Shown one piece after another: positions 32,151 through 32,610 of a stretch of DNA of 32,610 nt; the stretch's first letter is position 1, and the number at the start of each line of letters is the position of its first letter. The DNA is from SURF-43 sp964628985 (lineage in GTDB: Bacteria > Chloroflexota > Dehalococcoidia > UBA2979), in NCBI GenBank assembly GCA_964628985.1, contig CAZVNJ010000025.1, positions 1-32,610 of the forward strand. Reading direction: 5' to 3'. Position numbers and translations under genes: made by a program. Under the pieces are notes generated by a model that saw only the letters and a list, made by a program, of their open reading frames with translations, was not told where the DNA came from and made no database searches.

Positions 32151-32194
32151 GACGGGCTTCGGCGTTGAGCAGCGGGCGGGGCTGCTCACCCGTC
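32151..32194 (+). terminator. Nested hairpin after rhodanese-like gene
   Basis: Outer arms GACGGG (32151-32156)/CCCGTC (32189-32194) enclose a perfect inner stem GAGCAGC (32167-32173)/GCTGCTC (32181-32187) with a GGGCGGG loop. It begins right at the gene end and lies between convergent genes. No T tract; termination is plausible. Confidence 0.5.
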
Positions 32195-32263
32195 GCGGGG
32201 GCAGGAACACACCACCCAGGCAGTCTGCTTACACGACGTGCGGTCGGCGCGACGGCGGACGCT

Positions 32264-32288
32264 GGCCGGGCTTAATCCCCTGCCGGCC
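32264..32288 (-). terminator. Possible terminator of the rsmJ-like gene
   Basis: GGCCGG (32264-32269) and CCGGCC (32283-32288) form a 6 bp stem, about 32 bp past the stop of the minus-strand methyltransferase gene. Weak in the absence of a T tract. Confidence 0.3.
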
Positions 32289-32320
32289 CCGCAGTCGGCC
32301 CCCTCCGCCCGTCCGCGCCG

Positions 32321-32610
32321 TCACTGAAGGTTGGCCGAAGTCATCCCGGAAACTCGACCAGCCACGTCGGGAAAATACACGTCGAAGCGCGCAGAGCGAC
32401 CGCGGAACTCCACCGACGGCGTAGACGCCCCCAGCGGTGGTGAGTGCGCCGGCCGTTTGACCACCACTCGATGACAGCCGCTCCGGAGGGCGCACGCCAG
32501 CAACTCGGCGGCATCGCGATCGTCGCCCAACAATCGAGACAGGGCGCGCATCTCCTTCTTCACCAGCGCTGACTGCGTATGCGCCGGGAACATCGGGTCG
32601 AGGTAGATCA
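32321..32610 (-). CDS. rsmJ: 16S rRNA (guanine-N2)-methyltransferase RsmJ-like, C-terminal part (runs off window)
   Basis: C-terminal ~95 residues of a SAM-dependent methyltransferase that in E. coli methylates G1516 of 16S rRNA. The frame stays open to the window edge, reading I-Y-L-D-P-M-F-P before the internal ATG at 32593, so the start lies beyond 32610. Recognisable RsmJ motifs: the catalytic L-D-P-M-F-P, then S-A-L-V-K-K-E-M-R-A, R-V-V-V-K-R-P, P-P-L and the closing R-F-D-V-Y. The protein ends about where E. coli RsmJ does. The N-terminal SAM-binding part cannot be seen. It is convergent with the rhodanese-like gene. Confidence 0.82.
   Translation of the reverse strand, partial: IYLDPMFPAHTQSALVKKEMRALSRLLGDDRDAAELLACALRSGCHRVVVKRPAHSPPLGASTPSVEFRGRSARFDVYFPDVAGRVSGMTSANLQ

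Overview
The window is about 32.6 kb of high-GC, densely packed bacterial chromosome carrying mainly transport genes. The organism looks like a single-membrane, lipoprotein-bearing bacterium, most plausibly a Chloroflexota member (Dehalococcoidia/Tepidiformia or Thermomicrobia type). Pointers are lipobox or Tat-lipobox substrate-binding proteins without any TonB receptor, an RskA-type anti-sigma factor, a BTAD/TPR regulator, many GTG starts, and stop/start overlaps (TGATG, TAGTG, ATGA). This placement is inference; no rRNA or other phylogenetic marker lies in the window. No transposase, integrase, phage gene or CRISPR array was seen.

Layout. 1-1924: end of a peptide/nickel-type ABC operon (two permeases, the first cut by the window edge), closed by a strong hairpin. 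2046-3695: PH-domain membrane protein and a D,D-carboxypeptidase. 3692-9114, minus strand: ModE-like regulator, LemA, HtpX, a FecCD-type permease with its ATPase, a ~300 bp hairpin-rich gap, then an ECF sigma factor and its RskA-like anti-sigma. 9177-13663, plus strand: tungstate importer tupABC, cobO and chrA, with a perfect palindrome in the short gap between the ModE-like gene and tupA. 13660-16485, minus: two tandem nhaA paralogues. 16696-19615, plus: siderophore-type Fe importer. 19768-23392: a second peptide-type binding protein with two permeases. 23656-29010: nirA, nrtA, nrtB, an nrtD-like ATPase and a small cytoplasmic sulfite-oxidase-fold molybdoprotein. 29116-29191: tRNA-Arg(UCU). 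29364-32610: BTAD/TPR regulator (minus) divergent from a rhodanese-like gene (plus), then the 3' part of an rsmJ-like gene (minus) running off the right edge.

How it fits together. The nitrate operon takes up nitrate/nitrite and reduces nitrite with a siroheme enzyme, but has no canonical NasA/NarB. In that position stands a sulfite-oxidase-family Mo protein without a signal peptide, making it a candidate noncanonical assimilatory nitrate reductase; this is the most interesting hypothesis in the window. The tungstate/molybdate-type uptake and ModE-like regulation nearby relate to the same cofactor chemistry. Two binding-protein genes (siderophore and peptide systems) are each followed within about 10 nt by a strong hairpin before the permease gene, a layout expected to favour excess binding protein. 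Four ABC ATPase genes serve cobalamin/heme-, tungstate-, siderophore- and nitrate-type importers, whereas neither peptide permease pair has an ATPase gene in the window.
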